A program made the position numbers and the translations under genes. Below, one piece after another: positions 1 to 7,958 of a DNA stretch of 64,000 nt. The stretch is from assembly GCA_900546925.1 (NCBI GenBank), contig UREV01000009.1, positions 1 to 64,000 of the forward strand. The letters run 5' to 3'. Origin of the DNA: an uncultured Bacteroides sp. (GTDB lineage Bacteria > Bacteroidota > Bacteroidia > Bacteroidales > UBA932). Positions within the stretch are counted from its first letter, which is position 1, and every line of letters begins with the position of its first letter. The notes beneath the pieces were generated by a model. That model was not told the origin of the DNA. It did no database searches and worked only from the letters and a program-made list of their open reading frames with translations.

Positions 1-86
1 ACACTCCTTCTTCTAAAAGGAATCTATCCTCGAAAATCCATCACAAATCTTTACCAAGTTATTTTTGCCGCTTACCTATTTATGAG

Positions 87-94
87 TAAATTTG
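87..94 (+). promoter_or_regulatory. -7 box TAAATTTG for the ammonia-lyase gene
   Basis: The sequence matches the Bacteroidota -7 consensus TAnnTTTG. A TTG lies at 65-67, 19 bases upstream, as expected for the -33 element of this promoter class. The start codon is at 114, so the leader would be short. The preceding 60 bases show no gene. Confidence 0.6.
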
Positions 95-113
95 TAAAAT
101 AAATCGAAAAGCG

Positions 114-1646
114 ATGATAGAGGTAAATGATCGGCTGACACTCCGTGAAATGGAGCAGATCCTATACAATGGCGAAACTATCCGGATTTCTGAAAAACTC
201 AGAAGTCAGGTCGTGGCAAGCTATGAATTTCTGAAGGAATTCTCCAAGGATAAGGTTATTTATGGAATCAATACGGGATTCGGTCCCATGGCACAGTGGA
301 GAATCGAGGATGAGCATCTCAAGGAATTGCAGTACAACATTATTCGCAGTCACTCCACGGGTGCTGGAGAACGTCTTCCTGATATTTGCGTAAGGGCTGC
401 CATGTTATCGCGCCTGAAGACGTTTCTTGAGGGACATTCTGGAGTACATGTCACCCTCATTGACCTTCTCATCGAATTTGTAAATAGGGGAATCTGTCCT
501 GTGGTTCCTCGTCATGGCAGTGTCGGAGCCAGCGGCGATCTGGTGCAACTCGCTCATATAGCATTGGCCTTAATAGGCGAGGGCGAGGTTTCATACAGGG
601 GCGAGATCCGACCGGCAGGCGAGGTGATGGCGGAGAATGGTCTGGAGCCTCTGCAAATGCATATCCGTGAGGGGCTTGCGGTTACTAATGGTACAGCCGT
701 CATGACCGGTATAGGCACGATTAATTACCTGCAGACAGAGAGATTGTTGGGGTGGGAGATTTTGTGTTCGGTGATGATGAACGAGATCGCGTCTTCTTAC
801 GATGATTTTATGTCAGAAGTTCTGAACGGGCTTAAATTTCATCCTGGACAGATTCGTGTGGCCGAACTTATGCGCTCGCTGTCAGAAGGCAGCAAGTTGC
901 TGAGAAACAGAAAGCTAGAACTATTTCATAAGTCAGGCGAGCAGGTGTTCAAACAAAAGGTTCAGCCTTATTATTCTTTGCGCTGCGTTCCTCAGATTTT
1001 GGGCCCAGTATATGACACTCTCAAGAATGCCGGACAGGTGATTGAGGATGAGGTCAACTCGGTGGACGATAACCCTATAGTCGATATGGCCAGTGCCAAT
1101 GTCATTCATGGCGGCAACTTCCACGGGGATTATATCTCTTTCGAGATGGATAAGCTGAAAATAGCCGTGACCAAGATGACTATGCTGGCGGAGAGACAGA
1201 TGAACTACTTGTTCCATGACAGGATTAACGGAATCCTGCCCCCTTTCGTGAATCTGGGCGTATTGGGACTGAATTATGGCTTGCAGGCTTCTCAGTTTAC
1301 AGCTACGTCTACGACTGCTGAAAGTCAGACATTGTCGAATCCGATGTATGTCCACTCTATTCCTAACAATAATGATAATCAGGATATTGTGAGCATGGGA
1401 ACAAACTCTGCGCTTATTTGTCGCACGGTCGTGGAGAATTGCAGCCAGGTGCTGGCTATTCATCTTATGGCATTGGTTCAGGCGGTGGATTGCCTCGATG
1501 TGGCTGACAAGCTTGCTCCTGCTACAAGAAAACTGTATGACAAGGTGCGCGGAATAGTTCCCGTATTTAAAGATGATACTCCTAAGTATAATGAAATCAA
1601 AGCATTGCAGAGTCTCATCTTGGAATCATCACCTGTCAGTCTTTAG
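114..1646 (+). CDS. Aromatic amino acid ammonia-lyase (HutH-like; probably tyrosine ammonia-lyase)
   Basis: A 510-residue member of the HAL/PAL/TAL (MIO) ammonia-lyase family. The Ala-Ser-Gly triad that forms the MIO cofactor is at residues 139-141, and the catalytic loop YGINTGFG starts at Tyr50. Automatic annotation would probably say histidine ammonia-lyase (hutH). However, histidine lyases carry a QED-type motif near the C-terminus (their active-site Glu), whereas this protein has IPNNNDNQDIVSMGTNS, with NQD as in tyrosine and phenylalanine lyases. From memory the whole sequence closely resembles Flavobacterium johnsoniae tyrosine ammonia-lyase (about 506 residues). The expected reaction is tyrosine to p-coumarate plus ammonia. 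No other hut gene is nearby; a serine deaminase follows 32 bases downstream. The family is certain; the substrate is inferred. Confidence 0.85.
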   Translation: MIEVNDRLTLREMEQILYNGETIRISEKLRSQVVASYEFLKEFSKDKVIYGINTGFGPMAQWRIEDEHLKELQYNIIRSHSTGAGERLPDICVRAAMLSRLKTFLEGHSGVHVTLIDLLIEFVNRGICPVVPRHGSVGASGDLVQLAHIALALIGEGEVSYRGEIRPAGEVMAENGLEPLQMHIREGLAVTNGTAVMTGIGTINYLQTERLLGWEILCSVMMNEIASSYDDFMSEVLNGLKFHPGQIRVAELMRSLSEGSKLLRNRKLELFHKSGEQVFKQKVQPYYSLRCVPQILGPVYDTLKNAGQVIEDEVNSVDDNPIVDMASANVIHGGNFHGDYISFEMDKLKIAVTKMTMLAERQMNYLFHDRINGILPPFVNLGVLGLNYGLQASQFTATSTTAESQTLSNPMYVHSIPNNNDNQDIVSMGTNSALICRTVVENCSQVLAIHLMALVQAVDCLDVADKLAPATRKLYDKVRGIVPVFKDDTPKYNEIKALQSLILESSPVSL

Positions 1647-1678
1647 AATATAAATTATTTGATATTATAAATCGAACG

Positions 1679-2896
1679 ATGAAATCACTCAAAGAATTAT
1701 ACAAAATCGGAAGAGGTCCATCGAGCAGCCATACTATGGGACCTGTTCGTGCCTCTCAGATTTTCTTGAATGGACATAGAGACGCCAAGGCCTTTCAGGT
1801 AACTCTCTATGGCAGTCTTGCGGCTACAGGAAAAGGTCATATGACAGATGTAGCTATAATCGATGAGTTGAGCCCTGTCGCTCCGGTGGAAATTATCTGG
1901 AAACCGACAGTTTTCCTGCCATTTCATCCTAATGCCATGACGTTTAAGTCTTTAGACGATGATGGAATTGTGACGGGAGAATGGACCGTATATAGTGTCG
2001 GTGGCGGTACGCTGTCTGAAGGAAAGAAAGAGGGAGACCGTTTCGATACGGACAACAAGGTCTATGAAATGCATCATTTGACAGATATCATGCATTGGTG
2101 TGAAAAAGAGGGACGTGGATATTGGGAATATGTGGATATTTGCGAGGGCGCCGGAATTTGGGACTATTTGTTGGAGATTTGGAATGCCATGAAGAAGTCT
2201 GTGGAACGTGGAATCGAGCATGAGGGCGTGCTTCCGGGACCTTTGAACTTGGCCAGGAAGGCGCCGACATACTATGTAAAGGCGACCGGATACAAGCAGT
2301 CACTTCAGACTCGTGGTCTTGTCTATGCTTATGCATTGGCTGTCAGCGAGGAGAATGCGTCCGGCGGAAAGATTGTCACCGCTCCAACTTGTGGTTCCTG
2401 TGGCGTTGTTCCCGGGGTTCTATATCATTTGCAGAAGGGTCATAACTTCAGTGATACCAAGATTCTTCATGCCTTGGCTACTGCGGGTATTATAGGCAAT
2501 GTGGTGAAGCGCAATGCTTCCATTTCGGGTGCTGATGTCGGTTGCCAAGGTGAGGTCGGCGTGGCTTGCGCTATGGCTGCAGCAGCTGCTTGCCAGCTTT
2601 TCGGCGGAAGCCCTTCACAGATCGAATATGCTGCGGAAATGGCTCTGGAACACCATCTTGGCATGACTTGTGACCCTGTATGCGGTCTTGTCCAGATTCC
2701 ATGTATAGAGCGTAACGCATTTGCTGCTACTCGTGCCTTGGATGCGAACCTTTATGCGGCTTTCTCTGACGGCAGGCATCGCGTGTCGTTTGACAGGGTA
2801 GTGGAGGTTCTCAAGCAGACCGGACATGATCTTCCTTCGCTTTATAAGGAGACCAGTGCCGGTGGTCTTGCAAAGGATTTTGGCGTAAATTTTTAG
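1679..2896 (+). CDS. sdaA: L-serine ammonia-lyase, single-chain iron-sulfur type
   Basis: Deaminates L-serine to pyruvate and ammonia in the cytoplasm with a [4Fe-4S] cluster. The 405-residue protein begins with the N-terminal motif GRGPSSSHTMGP of the beta domain. The alpha domain contains APTCGSCGVVPG, GADVGCQGEVG and MTCDPVCGLVQIPC, which supply the cluster cysteines. The length fits the fused single-chain enzyme rather than the two-subunit form. It follows the ammonia-lyase gene in the same direction after 32 bases, so the two may be co-transcribed as amino-acid deamination genes. Confidence 0.93.
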   Translation: MKSLKELYKIGRGPSSSHTMGPVRASQIFLNGHRDAKAFQVTLYGSLAATGKGHMTDVAIIDELSPVAPVEIIWKPTVFLPFHPNAMTFKSLDDDGIVTGEWTVYSVGGGTLSEGKKEGDRFDTDNKVYEMHHLTDIMHWCEKEGRGYWEYVDICEGAGIWDYLLEIWNAMKKSVERGIEHEGVLPGPLNLARKAPTYYVKATGYKQSLQTRGLVYAYALAVSEENASGGKIVTAPTCGSCGVVPGVLYHLQKGHNFSDTKILHALATAGIIGNVVKRNASISGADVGCQGEVGVACAMAAAAACQLFGGSPSQIEYAAEMALEHHLGMTCDPVCGLVQIPCIERNAFAATRALDANLYAAFSDGRHRVSFDRVVEVLKQTGHDLPSLYKETSAGGLAKDFGVNF

Positions 2897-2926
2897 AGTT
2901 CTCTACTGAAATTGCGAAATATTTAT

Positions 2927-2934
2927 TAACTTTG
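2927..2934 (+). promoter_or_regulatory. -7 box TAACTTTG for rubrerythrin
   Basis: Matches TAnnTTTG and sits 20 bases before the rubrerythrin start at 2955. No -33 TTG is seen at the standard spacing. Confidence 0.5.
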
Positions 2935-2954
2935 AATGTTAAACTTATACTATT

Positions 2955-3497
2955 ATGGCAGAATTGAAAGGATCCAAGACTGAGCAGAATCTCATGACTG
3001 CATTTGCAGGTGAGTCACAGGCTCACACAAAGTATCTTTATTATGCTTCCAAGGCTATTAAAGATGGTTATATTCAGATAGGCAAACTCTTCGAGGATAC
3101 AGCCAAGAATGAGAAGGAGCATGCCAAGATTTGGTTCAAGTTCCTCCATGGCGGTGAGGTTCCTAGCACGGCAGCTAATCTTGAGGATGCTGCAGCAGGC
3201 GAGAATTATGAGTGGACCGACATGTATGCCGGATTTGCAAAGACCGCTAAGGAAGAGGGTTTCGAGGATATCGCATTCCTTTTCGAGAAAGTTGGCGCTA
3301 TCGAGAAGACTCATGAAGAGCGTTACAGAAAGCTTCTTGAGAATGTGAAAGGTGGCGTAGTATTCTCTCGTGAGCAGGATATGATTTGGGAGTGCTCTAA
3401 CTGCGGTCATATTGTAATCGGAAAGAAGGCTCCTGAGGTTTGCCCTGTCTGCAAGCATCCGAAGAGTTATTTCCAGATCAAGGCTGAGAATTATTAG
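2955..3497 (+). CDS. rbr: Rubrerythrin
   Basis: Non-haem di-iron peroxidase that reduces hydrogen peroxide in anaerobes. The N-terminal ferritin-like four-helix domain shows the ligand motifs (GESQAHTKY, NEKEHAK, IEKTHEERY) over about residues 1-140. The C-terminal rubredoxin-like domain has paired Cys-x2-Cys knuckles (CSNCGH and CPVCKHP). The 180-residue length is normal. It has its own -7 box and is followed by strong hairpins, so it is probably a single-gene transcript. It would act with a reductase; the flavodiiron protein at 33648-34799 serves the same oxygen-defence purpose. Confidence 0.96.
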   Translation: MAELKGSKTEQNLMTAFAGESQAHTKYLYYASKAIKDGYIQIGKLFEDTAKNEKEHAKIWFKFLHGGEVPSTAANLEDAAAGENYEWTDMYAGFAKTAKEEGFEDIAFLFEKVGAIEKTHEERYRKLLENVKGGVVFSREQDMIWECSNCGHIVIGKKAPEVCPVCKHPKSYFQIKAENY

Positions 3498-3505
3498 TCT
3501 GGGAT

Positions 3506-3594
3506 GCCGATTATAACTTGCTGAGTTATCGGCGTTTGCGAGACGAAAAAATGAACGGAGGCTGTGATATTCAGTCTCCGTTTATTTTTCGTCT
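3506..3594 (+). terminator. Double hairpin terminator between rubrerythrin and pssA
   Basis: A first stem-loop pairs around 3506-3533 (gccgat/atcggc with ataact/agttat). A second, stronger one runs 3541-3594, where AGACGAAAAA pairs with TTTTTCGTCT and an inner CGGAG pairs with CTCCG. The A-rich left arm and T-rich right arm make it suitable as a bidirectional terminator for the convergent rbr and pssA genes. Confidence 0.75.
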
Positions 3595-3642
3595 ATGTTC
3601 GTTCTGTCTGCTATAAGCGTTTACTGATATTCAGCTCACGAT

Positions 3643-4365
3643 TTAGCGTTTGATGAGCGTGGCTGCAAGGTTAAGAAGCAGATAGTAGATAAACATGTAT
3701 AACACTATCAGTGACCAGTTTCCGCCGGAAACGACTACCGCGATGATGATGCAGACGATTCCTGAGAAGAATCCTATGCGAAGGAATTTGGTCTTGAGGT
3801 CAGTTTCTATTCCTTTGCCGAATTTCATAGCAAACATAGGAATTTCGCTGACTAGAACTGCTGAAAGTATAATCGCCACGACCGGTATAAAGAACCAAGT
3901 ACCGCAGAGTGAGCTGATCCATGATTCCGGGCTGCGCTCCACATAGTAGGCGAGTGAGCCGCAAATCATGGCTGCTGCCGGTGTAGGCAGTCCGATGAAA
4001 CTGCCGTGCTGGCGTTCGTCCAGGTTGAATTTGGCTAGTCTCAATGCCGAAAAGGCGGCGAGAATGAGCGGTATGTATATGGCGATGTGCCATGTCCCGC
4101 AGATGCACATTATCTTGTACAGCATGATGGCCGGAAGGACTCCGAAGCTAACCATGTCTGCAAGAGAGTCCAACTCTTTGCCGATGTTGGAATATGCATT
4201 CAAAAATCTTGCTGCAAATCCGTCGCAGAAGTCGAATCCTGCGGCAGCCAGCATTAACGGGAAGGCTATGTCTATTCGTCCGTCTAAGGTGAAAATCACC
4301 CCAAGAGTGCCTGCAAGCAGGTTCATTGAGGTGATTGTATTAGGTATATGCTTGATAATTTGCAT
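3643..4365 (-). CDS. pssA: CDP-diacylglycerol--serine O-phosphatidyltransferase
   Basis: Membrane enzyme making phosphatidylserine from CDP-diacylglycerol and serine. The 240-residue protein carries the complete CDP-alcohol phosphotransferase motif: D45, D48-G49, A52-R53, G62, D66 and D70. Several hydrophobic helices follow. Its start codon overlaps the stop of the upstream peptidase gene by one base (TAATG), so translation is probably coupled. Its product is the substrate of the phosphatidylserine decarboxylase at 61400-62059, and its substrate comes from CdsA at 62097-62924. Confidence 0.95.
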   Translation of the reverse strand: MQIIKHIPNTITSMNLLAGTLGVIFTLDGRIDIAFPLMLAAAGFDFCDGFAARFLNAYSNIGKELDSLADMVSFGVLPAIMLYKIMCICGTWHIAIYIPLILAAFSALRLAKFNLDERQHGSFIGLPTPAAAMICGSLAYYVERSPESWISSLCGTWFFIPVVAIILSAVLVSEIPMFAMKFGKGIETDLKTKFLRIGFFSGIVCIIIAVVVSGGNWSLIVLYMFIYYLLLNLAATLIKR

Positions 4366-5561
4366 TATTTGATCTTGAGTTTCTTAGCCAAGCTCTTTGG
4401 AAGGGCATCTTTGTGCATAACGATATCCATAGATCTGCCAGCGACGAAAGCCTCTGTAACATACCAGATTCCGTTATATTTTCCAGCACCGCCCCAAGAG
4501 TTCTTTACCATGTAGTATTTTTTGCCGAACTGATCCTTGGCGATACCATAGATCATCATTCCATGGTCATCGGTAAGGGTCTTGTTGTCATAGCATTTCT
4601 GGCGGTATTCCTGAGTAACTTCCTGCTCTTCTGGTGCCTGTGGCTCATCCACTTTCTCTGTGCTCTTGCCTACCCAACGCTCCTGGTCTGAACCTGCTGT
4701 TTTCTTGACCTCTTCCTTGTAAAGGATGCCGAGTCCGTCACGGGTGAAGCCTTTTTCGCTTACATCCGTACCCCAAAATACAGTGTAGCCATTCTCGATA
4801 GCATTGTCAAGTGCCTGCATGAACTCTTCGATAGGAACGTTCCAGTCCATACCCCAACGCCAGTTGTCGCTGATTTCGAGTGCGAACTGCTCGTAGAACG
4901 GATGGTGTGTGAATGAGGTCAATGATACATAGTCATCCGGGTTGATCTTGAAAGAGTCACGATATGATTCCGGTGTATATTTTACGCCGTTGTATTCGAA
5001 CTCTGTAGGGCACTCACCGAGGTAAGCGTTCATGATGCCTTCGAAGCCTTTCTTCCATGCTGTAGAAAGAACTCTGTTAGGGTTTGTAACGACTGTCTGT
5101 ACATAGCTGAGTGCGAGTGCATCGAGCTCTCCGTGAACCGGAAGTTCTGTACCATAGTTGAGACCTGGCATAACTCCCTGAGGAACAAGTCCGTACTTCT
5201 TTACTATGGTGAGGACGTCGTTGGCCTCAGAGCCGGCTGCAAAGTTAAGTTTGCCGTCGAGTCTCACATATTTCTCAGCTCTGTCCTGGTAAGAGTGGCT
5301 TACTACGAACATTTCAGAGAAGTCAGGATAGAGTGTTGAATCCTTGATATTGTTGATTCTGATAGCCTCTGACTCGAGGAATCCGAGGGTAGAGAAACAC
5401 CAGCATGTGCCTGAACGGTACTGGTTCTTCACTGGGGTGATAGGGTTAGCCTTAACAGTGGTAAACTGATACTCGATCGGTTTTGCCTCTTTTCCCGGCT
5501 GTGCGAGCATGAGCATCGGAACGCAACATGCCAACAAGGAAGTTGTCAGAAATCTGTTCAT
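4365..5561 (-). CDS. Secreted C1 family cysteine peptidase (bleomycin hydrolase/PepC-like)
   Basis: The 398-residue protein starts with a hydrophobic signal peptide ending near LMLAQ at residue 21, so it is likely exported. The papain-like active site is clear: the oxyanion Gln and catalytic Cys53 in NQYRSGTCWCFS, a His in DDHGMMIYG (about residue 335) and an Asn in VKNSWG. The layout with a large insertion between Cys and His resembles bleomycin hydrolase/aminopeptidase C, but those are normally cytoplasmic and hexameric. It is the first gene of a two-gene unit with pssA; a functional link to lipid synthesis is not obvious. Confidence 0.88.
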   Translation of the reverse strand: MNRFLTTSLLACCVPMLMLAQPGKEAKPIEYQFTTVKANPITPVKNQYRSGTCWCFSTLGFLESEAIRINNIKDSTLYPDFSEMFVVSHSYQDRAEKYVRLDGKLNFAAGSEANDVLTIVKKYGLVPQGVMPGLNYGTELPVHGELDALALSYVQTVVTNPNRVLSTAWKKGFEGIMNAYLGECPTEFEYNGVKYTPESYRDSFKINPDDYVSLTSFTHHPFYEQFALEISDNWRWGMDWNVPIEEFMQALDNAIENGYTVFWGTDVSEKGFTRDGLGILYKEEVKKTAGSDQERWVGKSTEKVDEPQAPEEQEVTQEYRQKCYDNKTLTDDHGMMIYGIAKDQFGKKYYMVKNSWGGAGKYNGIWYVTEAFVAGRSMDIVMHKDALPKSLAKKLKIK

Positions 5562-5611
5562 TTTTTTTAATAAATCTTAATTAAATTGTTTGTTTTAGTG
5601 TCTCAATGACA

Positions 5612-5619
5612 CAAAATTA
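5612..5619 (-). promoter_or_regulatory. -7 box TAATTTTG for the C1 peptidase-pssA unit
   Basis: Read on the minus strand it is TAATTTTG, matching TAnnTTTG. The peptidase start is at 5561, giving a leader of about 45 bases. A small inverted repeat (GTGTC/GACAC, 5599-5613) overlaps the presumed start of transcription. Confidence 0.5.
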
Positions 5620-5646
5620 CATAAATATTACTAAATTTACAATATT

Positions 5647-6300
5647 ATGAGTCGTAAATATACCATATTATATATTCACGGGATGGGCGGCGGCGTGGAT
5701 AGCCGTATTCCGTCCATTTTGAATGAGCACATAAATGAATATGTGCATGATCCGGACATTCGCATTGACATAGTCGTAAGGACTTATGATATCGATCCTT
5801 ATATTGCCGAAAGGCAGATTTCTTCCTGGCGGGAGGAGTTGCGGCCGCAGTTGGTGATAGGGGAGTCACTGGGTTCTTTGCACGCGATTCTTCAGCGTGG
5901 TGTTCCTCATCTTTTTGTTTCTCCTGCCATCGGTGCTGCACGTTGGATGGCGGCTGCCAGTTGGATGCCTGGTGCGTCCTGGGTTATGCATCGGATTTTC
6001 AAGCCGGTGCCTGGGGAGCGTCAGGTTCTGGATTTCTCGCATAAGGTTCTGTCCCATTATCGTGGTATGTGGCGTAAGCTTTTGGTTTGCACTCCTTTAC
6101 ATGGAAGTAAGGACTATTTCTTTGCGTTTTTCGGTACGGAGGACCGCTATATGAAGTCCGGTATCGTGAATGTCCGCAAGTGGGCTGGGCTTTTCGGCTC
6201 AGACAGTTATGCGACATACAAGGGTACTCATTACATGGAAGAGGAGTATCTGCATTCTATGCTCATTCCTAAAATATTGGAGGTGCTGGGGCTTAGGTAG
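5647..6300 (+). CDS. Alpha/beta hydrolase, YqiA-like esterase family
   Basis: A 217-residue cytoplasmic protein with a typical alpha/beta-hydrolase layout. The first strand and oxyanion loop read LYIHGMGGG (residues 8-16), the nucleophile elbow is GESLGS with Ser74, and a late His in KGTHYMEEEY (about residue 203) can complete the triad. Length and motif spacing resemble the YqiA/YcfP group of small esterases. The substrate cannot be read from the sequence. The gene stands alone, with a structured repeat locus right after its stop codon. Confidence 0.8.
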   Translation: MSRKYTILYIHGMGGGVDSRIPSILNEHINEYVHDPDIRIDIVVRTYDIDPYIAERQISSWREELRPQLVIGESLGSLHAILQRGVPHLFVSPAIGAARWMAAASWMPGASWVMHRIFKPVPGERQVLDFSHKVLSHYRGMWRKLLVCTPLHGSKDYFFAFFGTEDRYMKSGIVNVRKWAGLFGSDSYATYKGTHYMEEEYLHSMLIPKILEVLGLR

Positions 6301-6661
6301 CGGATGTTGGGGTAACGACGTCGGGTGGAGGTCCTCTCGCAGACCTTCGCTTCGCTCATCCCTCCCAGCGGAGCTGGGCCCCTCCCATTTACGAGGCCAT
6401 GGGTGGCCACGGGTCTGCAAGAGGACCTCCACCCGACTCCTGCACCACAATGGCTATTCGCATGGCTGTTGTCCCTCCAGCGTTGCCGGCACCTTCCATA
6501 CTCCGAAACCATGGTGACTGCGGGTCTACGGGAGGACCTCCACCTGACTCCTGCACCACAATGGACATTCGCATGACGATTGTCTCTCCAGCGTTGCCGG
6601 CACCTTCCATATCCCGAAGCTATCGTGACTGCGAGTCCGCGACGGACACCGCACCACTACG
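6301..6661. repeat. Structured element locus A: cruciform core followed by 111-bp tandem repeats
   Basis: This 361-bp gap between convergent genes has no credible gene. A left arm (6320-6345) is complementary to a right arm (6411-6437) with about one mismatch. Between them lies the core 6346-6410, holding a CCCAGC/GCTGGG hairpin and a GGCCA/TGGCC hairpin. The right arm is also the beginning of a 111-bp unit repeated in tandem: 6411-6521, 6522-6632, and a decayed partial copy 6633-6660 that stops at the aminotransferase stop codon. The core is shared with the loci at 43619-43840 and 60938-61247; the arms and repeat units are not. Confidence 0.85.
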
Positions 6662-7861
6662 TTAGCGGCGTCCCGGGTAGGTGGCAAGGCCTTTCTCGAG
6701 GACGTCTAGGGCTTTTTCGAGTTCCGGAACTTCGAGGACATATGCTACTCGGATATGATTCAGGCCTTTGCCCGGTGTCTTGTAGAAAGAGGCGGCAGGC
6801 GTTACCATCGTTGTCTGGCCTTCGAGGCGGAAGTCTGTCAACATCCATTTCGCGAAGCTCTCGGCGTTGTCCACCGGAATCTCGGCGATGGTATAGAATG
6901 CACCCATCGGGAGCGGTGAATATACGCCAGGCATATCGTTAAGTCGCTTGACCATATAATCTCTTCTCTTTATATATTCCTCTTTCACGGCTGCGAAATA
7001 CTCTGCAGGCGTATCTAACGCGCCTAATGCTGCGAGTTGTCCGTAAACAGGAGGGCAGAGTCGCGCCTGGGCATATTTCATTGCGGCGGCCATTACGTCC
7101 TTGTTGTGCGAAATAATACATCCGATACGGCAGCCACACAGGTTGTATCTCTTTGATACTGAATCTATCAGGATAACATTCTGTTCCAAGCCTGGAATGT
7201 TCATCGCTGAAAAATGCGGCTCGTCGGTGTAGCAGAACTCGCGGTAAACTTCATCCGAAATGAGAAACAGATTATGCTTCTTGGCCACCTCGCCGAGAGC
7301 CAGCATATTCTCCTTCGTGTATAGTGTACCTGTAGGATTTCCCGGATTGCTTATGAGGATAGCCTTGGTGCGCGGAGTGATAAGTTTCTCGAATTCAGAC
7401 ATTTCCGGAACCTTGAAGCCGCTGCGGATATCTGTCGGTACGGCCTTCAGAGTCACCCCGTTCATAAATGCGAAGGTGTTGTAATTCGTGTAGAACGGCT
7501 CCAGAACGATAACTTCGTCGCCTTCGTCACAAGTGATTTGAAGTGAAAGGTTTACGCCCTCGCTACCAGCAACCGTCACTATAAGTTCAGGAACGTCTAT
7601 GTCAATGCCGATGTTATGATAGTACTTTTCGACGAGACCTTTCCTCAGTTCTATAAGTCCTGCGGAGTTGGTGTAGGAAACATGATCGAGCGTGTTATTC
7701 TTTACGGCGTCGAGGGCGCATGCCGGCGATTTTATGTCTGGCTGACCTACGTTAAGATGGTAAACTTTGACGCCTTCGGCTTTGGCTGCATCGGCGAAAG
7801 GAACAAGTTTTCTGATGGCCGAAGCTGGCATCAGCTCTGATTTGTGAGAGATGTTAAGCAT
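6662..7861 (-). CDS. Pyridoxal-phosphate aminotransferase, class I/II
   Basis: A 399-residue fold-type I aminotransferase of the aspartate/aromatic family. The PLP-binding Lys is K237 in DSVSKRYNL. Other conserved sites are SNPGNPTG (Asn175), the D203-x2-Y206 pair in SDEVYREF, and RVAY near the C-terminus for the carboxylate-binding Arg region. The reaction is transamination between an amino acid and a 2-oxoacid; aspartate is the likeliest substrate but is not proven. It is divergent from glutamine synthetase III, with two back-to-back -7 boxes between them, which suits nitrogen metabolism. Confidence 0.88.
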   Translation of the reverse strand: MLNISHKSELMPASAIRKLVPFADAAKAEGVKVYHLNVGQPDIKSPACALDAVKNNTLDHVSYTNSAGLIELRKGLVEKYYHNIGIDIDVPELIVTVAGSEGVNLSLQITCDEGDEVIVLEPFYTNYNTFAFMNGVTLKAVPTDIRSGFKVPEMSEFEKLITPRTKAILISNPGNPTGTLYTKENMLALGEVAKKHNLFLISDEVYREFCYTDEPHFSAMNIPGLEQNVILIDSVSKRYNLCGCRIGCIISHNKDVMAAAMKYAQARLCPPVYGQLAALGALDTPAEYFAAVKEEYIKRRDYMVKRLNDMPGVYSPLPMGAFYTIAEIPVDNAESFAKWMLTDFRLEGQTTMVTPAASFYKTPGKGLNHIRVAYVLEVPELEKALDVLEKGLATYPGRR

Positions 7862-7902
7862 AAATATTCGTTTTATATAAAAAACCTATCTCATATGTTT
7901 TA

Positions 7903-7910
7903 CAAAGATA
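7903..7910 (-). promoter_or_regulatory. -7 box TATCTTTG for the aminotransferase
   Basis: Reads TATCTTTG on the minus strand, a perfect TAnnTTTG. The start codon is at 7861. It is eleven bases from the opposing box of glnN, forming a compact divergent promoter. Confidence 0.6.
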
Positions 7911-7921
7911 GTGATTTTTTT

Positions 7922-7929
7922 TACCTTTG
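7922..7929 (+). promoter_or_regulatory. -7 box TACCTTTG for glutamine synthetase III
   Basis: Matches TAnnTTTG, 29 bases before the glnN start at 7959, back to back with the aminotransferase promoter. Confidence 0.6.
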
Positions 7930-7958
7930 TGGACGTACTTAACAAAATCTATTAAATT

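Noticed and set aside
114..1646. Histidine utilisation operon
   Set aside because: Only one lyase is present, its late motif is not of the histidine type, and no other hut gene follows.
6411..6660. Tandem repeats as a CRISPR array
   Set aside because: Units are 111 bp, adjacent without unique spacers, and there are no cas genes; the same holds for 61037-61247.
6170..6665. Several overlapping open frames on both strands
   Set aside because: They run across the structured repeat, show compositionally odd peptides (repeated because the unit length is divisible by three) and have no promoter or family match.
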